DNA of 27,697 bases from CAZFZQ01 sp964522845. GTDB lineage: Bacteria; Patescibacteriota; Patescibacteriia; GCA-002772895. Position 1 is the stretch's first letter; every line of letters starts with the position of its first letter. Position numbers and translations under genes: made by a program. The notes below the pieces were generated by a model. The model was not told where the DNA came from and did not search any database. It saw nothing but the letters and a program-made list of their open reading frames with translations. Shown piece by piece: positions 7,518-14,321 of the stretch. Where the stretch lies: the NCBI GenBank assembly GCA_964522845.1, contig CAZFZQ010000005.1:1-27697 (forward strand). Direction: 5' to 3'.

Positions 7518-8725
7518 GAATTTTAATTTGTACCGGCATTTATCCGCCCGACATCGGCGGTCCGGCAACATACTCTAATTTAATATTTGAAGAATTAAAA
7601 AAACGTGGACATCGGGTTGATGTTTTAACGTATTCTTCTTCCTCTGCTTGCCCCGCGGAGCTCAAAGAGCGAAGTGGGGTCATTCCCGCGAAGGCTCGCC
7701 TCGCTGAAGCTTTGGCGAAGCGGGCGGGAATCCAGTTCGTGAACAAAAAATACTCATTACTAATAAGATATTTTTTATATTTTTTGAAAGTTTTGAAACT
7801 CGGAAAAAATGTTGATGTTATTTATGTTCAAGATCCGGTTTCCGTCGGGTTGCCGACGGCACTGGCGAATTTATTTTTGCGCAAGAAAATAATTTTGAAA
7901 ATAGTGGGGGATTATAGCTGGGAGACGGCCCAGCAAGTTCAAAGTTTAAAGTTCAAAGTTCAAAGTTTAGATGAGTTTTATCCATTTATAAAAGAAAATT
8001 ATCCGTTCAAAATTAAGCTTTTACAAAAAATACAAACTTGGGTTGCAAAAAGAGCAAATAAAATTATTACCCCAAGTTTCTATTTGAAAAATATTTTAAC
8101 TAAAGGGTGGGGGATTGATGATAAAAAAATCAAAGTAATTTATAACAGTTTTGCTATACAAAATATTTTCTCCCCCTTAGATAAGGGGGAGTTAGAGGGG
8201 GTTGATAAATTTAAAATTCTCTCCGTCGGTCGCCTTGTCCCATGGAAGGGGTTTAATACTTTAATTGAAATAATGAAAGATACTCCGAATGTGGAATTGG
8301 AAATTATTGGCGACGGGCCATTAAAAGAGCAATTAGAGCTACAAGCTACAAGCTACAAGCTACAAGCTAACGTGAAATTGTTGGGAAAGTTAGCGCATGA
8401 TGAAGTTGTGCAAAAAATGTATTCAAGTGATTTGTTTGTTTTGAATAGTGCCTATGAAGGCCTCTCACACGTGATTTTGGAAGCCATGGCCGTAGGATTG
8501 CCTGTGGCGGTTTCGCGTGCCGGGGGAAACACCGAACTTGTCGGCGAAAATGAAGAACGGGGATATTTATTTGATTATAATCATAAAGAACAGATTAGGG
8601 AAAAAATAAATTATATTATTTCACATCCTGAAGAAGCGAAAGAAAAATCAAAAAAAGCCTCCGCCTGGGGCGGAAACTTTTCCAAAGATAAGATGATAAA
8701 CGAATTAGAAAAAATTTTAAATTAA
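7514..8725 (+). CDS. GT4 glycosyltransferase riddled with repeat-derived insertions
   Basis: A GT-B retaining glycosyltransferase of 403 residues. The N-terminus has the donor-side loop YPPDIGGPATY (10-20). The C-terminal half holds SVGRLVPWKG (237-246), GDGP (266-269) and the E-x7-E motif (E315 and E323 in EGLSHVILE). It carries at least four low-complexity stretches that stay in frame. Residues about 46-74 are encoded by a double palindrome, 142-153 by a heptanucleotide array, 219-230 by a hairpin (PLDKGELEG), and 276-283 by a second heptanucleotide array. The first three fall where surface loops are expected; the last replaces a helix. These insertions may explain why it is longer than typical GT4 enzymes. 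It overlaps the upstream fusion gene by ATGA and its stop overlaps the end of the converging ferritin-like gene. Donor and acceptor are unknown. Confidence 0.85.
   Translation: MRILICTGIYPPDIGGPATYSNLIFEELKKRGHRVDVLTYSSSSACPAELKERSGVIPAKARLAEALAKRAGIQFVNKKYSLLIRYFLYFLKVLKLGKNVDVIYVQDPVSVGLPTALANLFLRKKIILKIVGDYSWETAQQVQSLKFKVQSLDEFYPFIKENYPFKIKLLQKIQTWVAKRANKIITPSFYLKNILTKGWGIDDKKIKVIYNSFAIQNIFSPLDKGELEGVDKFKILSVGRLVPWKGFNTLIEIMKDTPNVELEIIGDGPLKEQLELQATSYKLQANVKLLGKLAHDEVVQKMYSSDLFVLNSAYEGLSHVILEAMAVGLPVAVSRAGGNTELVGENEERGYLFDYNHKEQIREKINYIISHPEEAKEKSKKASAWGGNFSKDKMINELEKILN
7650..7735. repeat. In-frame double palindrome; right part repeated at 27495-27551
   Basis: The left half 7650-7678 has CCCC/GGGG ends and an inner GCTC-AAA-GAGC hairpin. 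The right half 7679-7735 has ATTCCCGC and GCGGGAAT inverted ends. Bases 7679-7735 are identical over 57 nt to 27495-27551, which is intergenic. In this gene the element is open in frame and encodes VIPAKARLAEALAKRAGIQ. Confidence 0.9.
7935..7969 (+). repeat. Heptanucleotide tandem array (AAGTTYA x5) in a GT4 loop
   Basis: Five 7-nt units, three AAGTTCA and two AAGTTTA, encode the 7-residue-periodic VQSLKFKVQSLDE at residues 142-154. Unlike the other arrays, it sits in the N-terminal domain. Confidence 0.9.
8170..8191. repeat. Perfect 9-bp hairpin inside GT4 gene
   Basis: CTCCCCCTT (8170-8178) and AAGGGGGAG (8183-8191) form a perfect stem with an AGAT loop, followed by TTAGAGGGGG. It encodes SPLDKGELEG in frame between the two Rossmann domains. 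Confidence 0.75.
8339..8368 (+). repeat. Heptanucleotide tandem array (CTACAAG) in GT4 gene
   Basis: Three CTACAAG units at 8339-8359 and a fourth at 8360-8366 followed by CT. They start on a codon boundary and the 21-nt array is followed by the Leu codon CTA (8360-8362). They encode LQATSYK-LQA. Confidence 0.9.
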
Positions 8726-9000
8726 GCCTTTTCTTTAACCTCTTCCGCCCCAGCCTTTAGTTCTTCCGCCTGCTCTTTATCAATTTCTAAAAGCAGGGCT
8801 TGAAATTCTCCGGTATGCGTTTTTTCTTCTTTGGCGATATCCAAAAGAATATTTTTTATTTTGCCGGATTTTGCCATGGCCGCCAGTTGTTCATAAAGAG
8901 AAGTGGCGTCAAGTTCGGCAATCATTCCGAGCCGGCAAATTTCGCGATCAATATTTTTTGGGTCAACTTTGGACAGGTCTAATGGTGCTTGTGATAGCAT
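8722..9000 (-). CDS. Encapsulin-associated ferritin-like protein (EncFtn/rubrerythrin-like), standalone
   Basis: A 92-residue helical protein. It has AELDATSLYEQLA (28-40) and AKEEKTHTGEFQALLL (56-71), giving likely iron ligands E29, E59, H62 and E65. The pattern closely matches, from memory, the N-terminal ferritin-like domain fused to archaeal encapsulin shells (IIAELDA-xLYEQ ... EEKxHxGEFxALLL ... EELKxGxEEVKE). That family forms multimers that oxidise ferrous iron, using encapsulin for storage. Here the reading frame stops right after EEVKEKA, where the shell would begin in the fused proteins. No shell gene is in the window, and I see no extra C-terminal loading peptide. It lies 5 bp downstream of the GT2 gene on the same strand, so it is probably co-transcribed, and its end overlaps the converging GT4 gene by three bases. 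Role outside encapsulin: perhaps iron or peroxide handling. Confidence 0.85.
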   Translation of the reverse strand: MLSQAPLDLSKVDPKNIDREICRLGMIAELDATSLYEQLAAMAKSGKIKNILLDIAKEEKTHTGEFQALLLEIDKEQAEELKAGAEEVKEKA

Positions 9001-9005
9001 ATTTG

Positions 9006-9842
9006 TTATTTAATTATCTTACTTATTAGTATAATTGGTAATTTGGAAATAAGCAAAATTAGATACTGCCACTTGGGTTTGTGTTTCCAAAAATAATAAA
9101 GCAGGGATTGGCTGTACATGCGCTGTTTTTTTATAGTGGGAACTTGGGAAAAACTTTCTCCGCCATAATGAATAATTTCCACTTCCGGAGAATATAAAAT
9201 TTTATATCCCGCGGTTCGGGTTCTTTTGCAAAAATCAATTTCTTCAAACCAGACGAAAAATTTTTCATCTAATAAGCCAATTTTATCAAACACTTCTTTT
9301 TTTATGAGCATAAATGAACCCTGAATCTGTTCAACAAAATCTTCCGCAGTATAATTAAAATCATCTTGGTAATAATTTTTCAAGGCTTTCCAGTTTGGGA
9401 ATAGTTGTTTCATTTTTCTGGGAAAAATGAGCTGAGTGGCGAGGGTGGGATTTTTGCGCACGGTTTTTTGCTGGCTCATGTCTTTGTTGTAAGTCCTCGC
9501 GCCCAAAATGCCGGCATCCGGTTTTGCCTCCAAAATTTTAACTGCTTTCGTGAGGGCGTTATTTAAGATAATCGTATCCGGATTTAATATCAAAATATAT
9601 TCTCCTCCCGCTAATTTTATCGCTTGATTATTGGCCGCGGCAAAACCGCGATTTTCTTTATTTTCAATGAGGCGCGTTTGCGGATATTTTTCTTTTACCA
9701 TTTTCGCGCTGTGGTCGGACGAATTGTTATCAACGATAAAAACTTCAAAATCAATATCTTTTGTTTCGCGATAAATAGAGGCCAGACATTCGTCCAAAAG
9801 CTGTCTTGTATTCCAATTCACGATAATGATTGAGAGAGTCAT
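9006..9842 (-). CDS. GT2 glycosyltransferase, rhamnosyltransferase-like
   Basis: An inverting GT-A fold transferase of 278 residues, complete. The nucleotide-binding start is LSIIIVNWNT (3-12), with VDNNSSD (37-43), NRGFAAANNQ (64-73) and the metal-site region LNPDT (86-90). The acceptor-side motif FVWFEEIDFCKR lies near residue 195-206. This set (NWN, GFAxxNN, NPD, xxEExDxxxR) is typical of WbbL/RfbF-like rhamnosyltransferases, though no dTDP-rhamnose genes occur in this window, so the sugar is open. The C-terminal ~20 residues are hydrophobic and basic and may touch the membrane. It is the first gene of a two-gene minus-strand unit with the ferritin-like gene; its start codon lies six bases after a -10 box. 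Confidence 0.85.
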   Translation of the reverse strand: MTLSIIIVNWNTRQLLDECLASIYRETKDIDFEVFIVDNNSSDHSAKMVKEKYPQTRLIENKENRGFAAANNQAIKLAGGEYILILNPDTIILNNALTKAVKILEAKPDAGILGARTYNKDMSQQKTVRKNPTLATQLIFPRKMKQLFPNWKALKNYYQDDFNYTAEDFVEQIQGSFMLIKKEVFDKIGLLDEKFFVWFEEIDFCKRTRTAGYKILYSPEVEIIHYGGESFSQVPTIKKQRMYSQSLLYYFWKHKPKWQYLILLISKLPIILISKIIK

Positions 9843-9848
9843 ATTTTA

Positions 9849-9877
9849 ATTATGGCTTATTTTAGCGAAAAAAGCAA
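9849..9877 (-). promoter_or_regulatory. Promoter giving a near-leaderless GT2/ferritin transcript
   Basis: On the minus strand: TTGCTT (9877-9872), 17-bp spacer, CATAAT (9854-9849, 5 of 6). The ATG follows only six bases after the -10, so transcription would start at or next to the start codon and leave no room for a Shine-Dalgarno site. Confidence 0.5.
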
Positions 9878-9890
9878 ATCGATGCTGGGC

Positions 9891-9922
9891 TTGATTTTTT
9901 AGAGCAAATCGTATAATATAAT
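9891..9922 (+). promoter_or_regulatory. Probable promoter of the large glycan operon
   Basis: TTGATT at 9891-9896 is followed by two overlapping perfect TATAAT hexamers (9912-9917 and 9917-9922). The spacers are 15 and 20 bp, so neither is ideal. The start codon is at 9943. AGCAAATCG occurs at 9873-9881 and 9903-9911, 30 bp apart, flanking the -35. Confidence 0.45.
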
Positions 9923-9942
9923 GGTATATTAATAAGGTATTT

Positions 9943-10878
9943 ATGAAAAGCGCTTTAATTACAGGGGGCGCCGGTTTTATCGGTGCGCATCTTTCCAGAT
10001 TTCTTTTAAAAGAGGGTTACAGCATTATTTGCGTTGACAATTTTTCCACCGGTAGCAAAGCGAATATTTTCGATCTTTCGGAGAATGAAAATTTTGAACT
10101 TTGGGAGCACGATATTACGATTCCGCTCCAAATTGATAAAAAAATTGATTGCATTTATAACCTCGCTTGTCCGGCTTCGCCCGTGCATTATCAAACCGAT
10201 CCCGTGCATACGGTAAAAACTAACACGCTGGGCGCGATAAATTTATTAAATTTAGCGCATCAATATAAAGCCAGGATTCTTCAGGCCTCTACATCGGAGG
10301 TTTATGGAGATCCGCTGGAGCATCCGCAAACGGAAAATTATAAGGGCAGCGTCAACCCGATCGGCCCCCGGGCGTGTTATGACGAGGGAAAAAGAGTGGC
10401 CGAAACTTTATTTTTTGATTATCATCGCCAGAATAATGTGGAAATAAGGGTGGCGCGTATTTTTAACACTTACGGGCCGGGCATGGCGAAAAATGATGGG
10501 CGCGTGGTTTCCAATTTTATCATGCAGGCGTTAAATGGCGCGGATATTACGATTTATGGCAATGGCGAGCAAACACGTTCGTTTTGTTATGTCTCGGACA
10601 CGGTGCGCGGCCTTTATAAATTGATGAACGTGGAAAATTTTACCGGGCCGGTAAATATCGGCAATCCGGTAGAATTAAAAATTGTTGATATCGCGAAAAA
10701 AATTATTGAGCTGACAGGGTCGCGTTCTAAAATAATTTTTAAGCCCCTGCCGCAGGACGATCCTCGCCAGCGGAAACCGGACATAAGTTTGGCGGCAACG
10801 AAATTGAACTGGCACCCGGAAGTTAATTTGGCTGACGGCTTTAAAGAAACGATTGAATATTTTAAGAATAAGATATGA
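9943..10878 (+). CDS. uxs: UDP-glucuronate decarboxylase (UDP-xylose synthase)
   Basis: Converts UDP-glucuronate to UDP-xylose with bound NAD+, in the cytoplasm. The 311-residue length is normal for the bacterial enzyme. It has the Rossmann G-x2-G-x2-G (GGAGFIG, 8-14), DNFSTGSKAN (32-41) and the family-specific CPASPVHYQ (76-84). The active-site strand is STSEVYGDPLEHPQ (116-129), and the block NPIGPRACYDEGKR (138-151) includes catalytic Y146 and K150. The combination CPASP plus PRACYDEGKR separates this family from dTDP-glucose dehydratases and 4-epimerases. First gene of the long plus-strand operon; its stop overlaps the next start by ATGA. No UDP-glucose dehydrogenase is visible, so UDP-glucuronate must come from elsewhere in the genome. 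Confidence 0.92.
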   Translation: MKSALITGGAGFIGAHLSRFLLKEGYSIICVDNFSTGSKANIFDLSENENFELWEHDITIPLQIDKKIDCIYNLACPASPVHYQTDPVHTVKTNTLGAINLLNLAHQYKARILQASTSEVYGDPLEHPQTENYKGSVNPIGPRACYDEGKRVAETLFFDYHRQNNVEIRVARIFNTYGPGMAKNDGRVVSNFIMQALNGADITIYGNGEQTRSFCYVSDTVRGLYKLMNVENFTGPVNIGNPVELKIVDIAKKIIELTGSRSKIIFKPLPQDDPRQRKPDISLAATKLNWHPEVNLADGFKETIEYFKNKI

Positions 10879-13800
10879 TGAAAATTTTGATGGTTAGCTT
10901 GGACGGATCGATTTTAGAGCCGAATTCAAACTCCGCCGGCCGCATGAAAGATTATGGTTCTATTTGCGATGAATTGCATATTTTAGTTTTGAAAGGAGCG
11001 GGCGATCGCGTAAAAATATCAGAAAATGTTTTTGCCTATCCTTGCGGAAGCTCAAGAATCGCGGCGATTTTTTCCGCCACAGGGGCGGGAAAAAAAATAT
11101 TATCCGCAGGCGGACAATGGATTGTGACTTCACAAGATCCGTTTGAAACCGGATTTATTGCTTGGCGCCTGGCAAAAAAAATTGGCGCGCCGTTTGAGAT
11201 CCAGCTGCATGGAGATTTTTACGGAAACAAATATTGGAAACGCGAAAGAATTTTGAATTTTTTCAGATTTTATTTGGGGAAATTTATCTTGCGCCGAGCG
11301 GCGAGCGTTCGCGTGGTGAGTCGGCGGATTGCGGAATCTTTATCTTTCGTGCGTGATAAAAATATTTTTGAAGTGCCAATTTTTTCTACTATGGAAACGG
11401 TTTTGGCGGAAAAAAATAAAAAACCATCAGAATTTTTAACGCTTCTTGCGGTTGGCAATCAGGTGCCGGTAAAAAATCATAAATTATTGATTGAAGTATT
11501 TGCGGAAATAAAAAAAGAATTGCCGGAGGCGAAATTGGTTATTGTTGGTGAAGGCCCGGAGAGGAAAGCGTTGGAACTGCTCACTGCTCACTACTCACTA
11601 CAAACCAATGTGGAGCTGACGGGACATCAAAATAATTTGGCGAAATATTATCAATCCGCGGATATATTTGTCCATCCGTCGCTCTATGAAGGCTGGGGCA
11701 GGGCGGTAGTAGAAGCGGCTGCGTACGGCTTACCGATCATAATGACTGACGTTGGTTTGGCTGGTGAAATTATAAAAGATAATGAATCCGGATTGATTGT
11801 GGCGGTAAATAATAAAGAAGCTTTGAAAAATGCGATATTAAAGCTGGCAAAAGATGAAGCGCTGCGGAAAAGATTGGGCGAGGCCGCGAGACAAGCAATA
11901 TCCGGATTGGATAAAAAAGAAGATTTTTTAAATAAAATAAAAAAAGCTTGGGAAAACATTTTTATACAGCCGCAAAAAAATGTGAAAAATTATTTCAGTA
12001 AAAACAAAATTATTTTTTGCATTTTATTTTTCGCGATTGTTCTACGGCTGGCCTACTTTGGCATTATTTTAAAAAATTTCGGCGATGCGGGGTTTTATAT
12101 TACAAAAAACGGGGATTCGGCTGAGTATTATAATGCCGCCAAAAATATTTTGGAACGCGGAATTTTTTCTATCGCGGATGCCGCGCCATTTGTTTTGGAA
12201 AATTTCAGAACGCCAGGGTATCCGGCGTTCATAATTATTTTTTATAAAATTATTCCGTCCGTGGCTTGGGTGATTTTTTGGCAGAATATCATTTTTGTCG
12301 GATTTATTTTTGCGGTTTATCTTTTTGTTAAAAATAATTTTAGCCGGATAGCGGCACTGATTATGGCGGCATTTTTATCTTTTGAGCCGTCAATAATTTA
12401 TTTGAATAATCAGCTTTTATCGGAAAATATATTTACTATCGCGGTTTTTGCGGCTTTTGTTTTTTCTTTGGGTGCTATTTATAAGCGCAGTTATTTCGCC
12501 GCCATCTCCGGATTGTGCCTTGCTGCGGCTCTTTATCTGCGGCCGATCGGGCAGTATCTTCCGGTAATTTTCGGCATATACTATCTCGCGGCCGTGCTGG
12601 CGCGTAAAATTTCTTGGAAAAAATTTATTTTAATTATTTTGCTCTCCACGGCGAGTTTTGGCGTGGCGATATTTCCTTGGCTCGCGCGCAATAAAAAAGA
12701 GTTTGGCCGGTATGAAATGGCTTCGTCGTCTTCAATAACCTTAAGCAGATATTCGTTGGCTATTGCCAGTAATTTAAAAGAAAACGACGGTTGGATAGGG
12801 CCTTCCGCTGCCGGCCCGCTTGTTTATTATATCGCTTCGCATCCGTTTGTTTTTGGAAAAGTTTATATCATGTCACTTACGATGTTTTTTGGAGGCGACA
12901 GCTATCTTTTGGTTTTTGACCGGCTGTGGCCGGGTCTGGAAAATCAGCGGCTTCAAACATACTGGCCGCGGACGTTTCCCGAAATGTATAAGTATCTTTG
13001 GGGCCACAAAGACGCGGAAGCCGCGATTTTCTGGCTTGGGAAAATTGTCAGAGCCGCCATTATTTCATTATTTTTGGCTGGCGTTTATTTCGGATTTAAA
13101 AATAAAAAAAATCAGTTTATTCTTTTTGGGATGGCGCTTTTAATATTTTATTTGACCTTTGCGGCCGGCGCCGTGAGCTACACGCGTTTTCGTTTCGCGG
13201 TGGAGCCGTATATTTATACTTTTGTTGGCATCGCCATAGTCAATATCTTTTATAAAAAAAGAAAAAATAATTCGAAGGATCTTTTAATTATTACGCAAAA
13301 AGTTGATGAAAACGATCCGGTCTTGGGTTTTTTTCACCGCTGGCTGGAAAAGATTTCTCAAAAAACCGATAAAGTCTATGTGATTGCGAATGAGGTTGGC
13401 GAATATCGTCTTCCTTCAAACGTTTCCGTTTATTCTTTGGGCAAAGAAAATGGACGCAGGAAGATTTCCCGCTATTTAAAATTTATTTTTTTCATCTTCA
13501 GCCTGACGCCAAAAGTTTCTGGCGCTTTCATACATATGTGTCCCGAGTACGCACTTATCGCCGGGCCGATATTAAAAATTTTGCGGAAAAAATCAGCGCT
13601 GTGGTATGTCCATAGAAGTTTGAACTGGAAGCTGAAAATGGCGGAAAAATTTGTCGATAAAATAGCCACCACCACTAAAGAAAGCTGTCGTTTGGAAAGT
13701 AAAAAAGTAGAGATTTGGGGGCACGGCATTGATGTTGATTTTTTTAAGCCGGCGGAAAAAGGCGAGCACGACGATTTTTTAAAAATCGTAAGCGTCGGCC

Positions 13801-14321
13801 GCATCAGTCCGATAAAAAATTATGAAATACTTGTTGGTGCGGCAAAAATTTTAAAAAATAATGGAGTTGAAAAATTTGAAGCGGATATTTTTGGCGCGCC
13901 GGTCTATAAGGCCGATAAAGAATATTCGGCGCGGCTTAAAGACGAAGTATCAAAGAGTGGTTTGGAAAATATTATCAGGTTCAGGGGCGCAGTTCCTTAT
14001 AATGAAATGCCGGTTGCTTTATCCGATGCGGATTTACTGGTCAATCTTTGCCCCGCGGGCGGGCTGGATAAAGCCGTTCTTGAAGCGGCCTCCGAAGCGG
14101 TACCGGTTATGGTTTCCAATAACGGATTCAGAGAGTTCCTTGGTACGTATCAAAATCGTTTTCTTTTCAAGGAAAATGACGCGGAAGATTTGGCGGAAAA
14201 AATAAAGGATTTTAAAAATTCTTCCGACGGGCGTGAAATTGGTTTGTATTTGCGCGGCCAAGTTGAAAAATATCATAATCTTGATAAACTTACAGATAAA
14301 ATAATTATGACTTTATGTTGA
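10875..14321 (+). CDS. Tri-domain fusion: GT4 + PMT/ArnT-like GT-C + GT4
   Basis: A 1148-residue protein with three glycosyltransferase modules. Residues 1-365 are a GT4 enzyme: VGEGP near 221-225 and E-x7-E (E272 and E280 in EGWGRAVVE), with a heptanucleotide-encoded helix at 235-241. Residues about 373-792 are a polytopic membrane domain with roughly 10-12 helices and the luminal acidic motif NGDSAEYYNAA (Asp414) plus FRTPGYP, as in PMT/ArnT-type GT-C enzymes that use polyprenyl-phosphate sugars outside the membrane. Residues about 798-1148 are another GT4 domain (SVGRISPIKN). Its first Glu of E-x7-E is Gly (GGLDKAVLE), a form I associate with some GT4 subfamilies, so activity remains possible. 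The two GT4 parts would flank the membrane domain on the cytoplasmic side. It overlaps its neighbours by 4 and 7 bases. I see no internal stop or frameshift. Confidence 0.88.
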   Translation: MMKILMVSLDGSILEPNSNSAGRMKDYGSICDELHILVLKGAGDRVKISENVFAYPCGSSRIAAIFSATGAGKKILSAGGQWIVTSQDPFETGFIAWRLAKKIGAPFEIQLHGDFYGNKYWKRERILNFFRFYLGKFILRRAASVRVVSRRIAESLSFVRDKNIFEVPIFSTMETVLAEKNKKPSEFLTLLAVGNQVPVKNHKLLIEVFAEIKKELPEAKLVIVGEGPERKALELLTAHYSLQTNVELTGHQNNLAKYYQSADIFVHPSLYEGWGRAVVEAAAYGLPIIMTDVGLAGEIIKDNESGLIVAVNNKEALKNAILKLAKDEALRKRLGEAARQAISGLDKKEDFLNKIKKAWENIFIQPQKNVKNYFSKNKIIFCILFFAIVLRLAYFGIILKNFGDAGFYITKNGDSAEYYNAAKNILERGIFSIADAAPFVLENFRTPGYPAFIIIFYKIIPSVAWVIFWQNIIFVGFIFAVYLFVKNNFSRIAALIMAAFLSFEPSIIYLNNQLLSENIFTIAVFAAFVFSLGAIYKRSYFAAISGLCLAAALYLRPIGQYLPVIFGIYYLAAVLARKISWKKFILIILLSTASFGVAIFPWLARNKKEFGRYEMASSSSITLSRYSLAIASNLKENDGWIGPSAAGPLVYYIASHPFVFGKVYIMSLTMFFGGDSYLLVFDRLWPGLENQRLQTYWPRTFPEMYKYLWGHKDAEAAIFWLGKIVRAAIISLFLAGVYFGFKNKKNQFILFGMALLIFYLTFAAGAVSYTRFRFAVEPYIYTFVGIAIVNIFYKKRKNNSKDLLIITQKVDENDPVLGFFHRWLEKISQKTDKVYVIANEVGEYRLPSNVSVYSLGKENGRRKISRYLKFIFFIFSLTPKVSGAFIHMCPEYALIAGPILKILRKKSALWYVHRSLNWKLKMAEKFVDKIATTTKESCRLESKKVEIWGHGIDVDFFKPAEKGEHDDFLKIVSVGRISPIKNYEILVGAAKILKNNGVEKFEADIFGAPVYKADKEYSARLKDEVSKSGLENIIRFRGAVPYNEMPVALSDADLLVNLCPAGGLDKAVLEAASEAVPVMVSNNGFREFLGTYQNRFLFKENDAEDLAEKIKDFKNSSDGREIGLYLRGQVEKYHNLDKLTDKIIMTLC
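11577..11600 (+). repeat. Heptanucleotide tandem array (CTGCTCA) in first GT4 domain
   Basis: CTGCTCA, CTGCTCA, CTACTCA then CTA, starting on a codon boundary and encoding LLTAHYS-L nine residues after GEGP. Confidence 0.85.

Noticed and set aside
4606..8368. CRISPR array
   Set aside because: The repeats are contiguous 7-nt units without spacers, lie inside coding sequence, and no cas gene is present.
8660..8674. Hairpin TCCGCC-TGG-GGCGGA near the end of the GT4 gene
   Set aside because: Short and single in this window; it may be another small insertion (KKASAWGGNFS) but there is too little to support it.
13700..14321. Inactive third GT domain in the tri-domain protein
   Set aside because: The first Glu of E-x7-E is Gly, but the GGLDKAVLEA form occurs in a recognisable GT4 subgroup, so loss of function cannot be claimed.
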